Positions 4,549 to 5,536 of a stretch of DNA of 5,536 nt are shown here, piece by piece. The stretch covers positions 1 through 5,536 of the forward strand of contig JBPCPI010000212.1 of the NCBI GenBank assembly GCA_050999295.1, given 5' to 3'. A program made the translations under genes and the position numbers. Positions within the stretch are counted from its first letter, which is position 1. Each line of letters begins with the position of its first letter. The stretch comes from JACCQS01 sp050999295. Its GTDB lineage: Bacteria > Actinomycetota > Actinomycetes > Mycobacteriales > Geodermatophilaceae. The notes below the pieces were generated by a model, which saw only the letters and a list, made by a program, of their open reading frames with translations, was not told the origin of the DNA and made no database searches.

Positions 4549-5322
4549 ATGCGCCGTACGCGGAGATCCCGGCCGTCCGGGGTCGTCCTGCTCGGCTGTT
4601 CGCTGCTTCTGCTGGCCGTCGGCGGGTGTACGACCCTGGTGGCGGGTACGCCAACCAGCGCCCTGTCGCAGGTGACTCCGGCGCAGCTGTGCCCAGGGAC
4701 CGGCAGCGAGCGGGAGGACGCCGCCACCCTCGTGACGTGCATATCGAGCCAGGTCTCGGACTATTGGACGTCCGTGCTCGGCGAACCGGTCCAGGCGCCT
4801 CGCGGCGTCGATCCGGATCCGGCCGCGGTCCCGTACGAGTGCCGGACCTTCCTGGCCTTCGGTACGGCGTTCTACTGCCCACCCGATGCGACGGTCTACA
4901 TCACCGGTGCCTTGCTGGACCTGTACGCGGCCGAGTTGGGCGACGGACTGCCGTACGGGCTGGCCTTTCTCCTCGGGCACGAGTTCGGTCATGTCGCGCA
5001 GCACGTCGTCGGCCAGCCCGAGCTGAGCATCCCGGAGCCGACGTACACCGATCTGCGCGGGCTGGAGCAGCAGGCCGACTGCCTGGCCGGGGTGTGGGTG
5101 GGTGCGGCGGCAGAGGCCGCGAAGGTCAATCCAGCGCTGTTCCGGGTGGTTGCCGAGCAGGAGTTGACGATCATCAGCGGGCTCGAGCCACCGCCGGGCG
5201 TCGGGCTCGACGACTACGACGAGGTCGCGACCCACGGCAGTGTGGAGGAGCGATTGGCCGCCTTCGACACCGGGGTTGCCGGCGGGACCGGCAGTGCCTG
5301 CGGGCTGATCGGGGTGAATTGA
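4549..5322 (+). CDS. Predicted lipoprotein neutral zinc metallopeptidase (YpfJ/Zn_peptidase-like)
   Basis: The protein has 257 residues from ATG 4549. The N-terminus is a lipoprotein signal: arginine-rich MRRTRRSR, hydrophobic VVLLGCSLLLLAV, and a lipobox ending VGGC with Cys27 as the likely lipidated residue. It should therefore be anchored on the outer face of the membrane. The catalytic motif HEFGH is at 144-148 in LLGHEFGHVAQHVVG. The third zinc ligand is probably Glu173 in LEQQADCLAG (E-x2-AD). The late HGSVEERLAAFDTG block is also typical of the putative neutral zinc metallopeptidase family. The substrate is unknown. No Shine-Dalgarno sequence precedes ATG 4549. The upstream TTG codons at 4510 and 4525 are possible but would lengthen the n-region before the signal. 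The frame is open back to 4384, but that extension overlaps the divergent gene and its operator and is not credible as coding. The gene is divergent from the zinc-ribbon gene across a 120-bp region. Confidence 0.88.
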   Translation: MRRTRRSRPSGVVLLGCSLLLLAVGGCTTLVAGTPTSALSQVTPAQLCPGTGSEREDAATLVTCISSQVSDYWTSVLGEPVQAPRGVDPDPAAVPYECRTFLAFGTAFYCPPDATVYITGALLDLYAAELGDGLPYGLAFLLGHEFGHVAQHVVGQPELSIPEPTYTDLRGLEQQADCLAGVWVGAAAEAAKVNPALFRVVAEQELTIISGLEPPPGVGLDDYDEVATHGSVEERLAAFDTGVAGGTGSACGLIGVN

Positions 5323-5375
5323 GCCAGCTGCGCCGCACTCGCCCGGAGCGCTTGTACGGCAGAACTATGACCTGC

Positions 5376-5385
5376 GTTCCGGAAC
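5376..5385. other. 10-bp perfect palindrome in the intergenic region
   Basis: GTTCCGGAAC lies 42 bases before the ATG of the aminotransferase-like gene, in the 105-bp gap after the metallopeptidase. It could be half of an operator, but short GC-rich palindromes occur by chance, and no promoter boxes are clear around it. Confidence 0.2.
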
Positions 5386-5427
5386 AGGCGGTAGCGCAAC
5401 AAGCCGACGCACTGCACGGTTGCTCCC

Positions 5428-5536
5428 ATGACCGCACTCGATCGGGCGCACGCCGAGTTCGACCACGAAGTGATCTACCTCAACACCACGACCATGGGGC
5501 TGCCTCCACGACGGAGCTGGGTAGCCCTGCAGGTGG
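5428..5536 (+). CDS. Class V aminotransferase-fold PLP-dependent enzyme, N-terminal fragment
   Basis: Only the first 36 codons are in the window, because the gene runs off the end. The reading starts MTALDRAHAEFDHEVIYLN and continues TTTMGLPPRRSWVALQV. The pattern F....IYLN....GLPP....AL is the N-terminal arm and first strand of class V aminotransferases, a group that includes cysteine desulfurase and isopenicillin-N epimerase relatives. The PLP-binding lysine is outside the window, so the reaction cannot be named. An in-frame TAG at 5392 limits the start. ATG 5428 has no visible Shine-Dalgarno sequence, so it may be leaderless or weakly initiated. Confidence 0.75.
   Translation, partial: MTALDRAHAEFDHEVIYLNTTTMGLPPRRSWVALQV

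Noticed and set aside
4459..5235. Minus-strand open frame opposite the metallopeptidase
   Set aside because: Arg/Gln-rich with no recognisable motif. The plus strand carries HEFGH, the lipobox and the third ligand motif.

Overview
The window comes from a high-GC actinobacterium. The coding capacity is dense, codon third positions are GC-rich, and the gene complement (an FmdB-type zinc ribbon with a Ser-rich tail next to a SAF-domain protein and mscL, plus a CIRCE operator of actinobacterial type) is typical of Actinomycetota. The genus cannot be fixed from this sequence. No RNA gene, insertion sequence or CRISPR array is visible.

Layout. Positions 1-787 (+) hold an AraC-family regulator cut by the window edge and split by a one-base frameshift near 281. 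Positions 858-2731 (+) hold a CPA1/NhaP-type Na+/H+ antiporter with a C-terminal UBP-type zinc finger, also split by a one-base frameshift near 1928. Both breaks are repaired by one extra G, so consensus or assembly errors are at least as likely as real pseudogenes. A 24/25-identical direct repeat surrounds the antiporter start. On the minus strand follow mscL (3206-2769), a membrane-anchored SAF-domain protein (3910-3254) and an FmdB-family zinc-ribbon protein with a Ser-rich disordered tail (4428-4003). These three are read in the order fmdB-like, SAF, mscL. Divergently, 4549-5322 (+) encodes a predicted lipoprotein zinc metallopeptidase. The window ends in the first 36 codons of a class V aminotransferase-fold PLP enzyme (5428 onward).

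The most informative signal is in the 120-bp divergent region 4429-4548. A CIRCE-like inverted repeat, CTAGCACTG-N9-GAGTGCCAA (15 of 18 arm positions match the HrcA operator consensus), lies 30 bp upstream of the zinc-ribbon start codon. With the Ser-rich tail this makes the gene a likely counterpart of the M. tuberculosis redox-regulated chaperone Ruc (Rv0991c) under HrcA heat-shock control. The divergent envelope protease may share the regulatory region.

Taken together, much of the window concerns cell-envelope and stress functions: ion/pH balance (antiporter), osmotic relief (MscL), protein-folding stress (zinc ribbon) and envelope proteolysis (lipoprotein peptidase). Whether they act together is inference. 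No wholly novel system was found. The CIRCE-controlled zinc ribbon and the zinc-finger antiporter are the parts worth following up.
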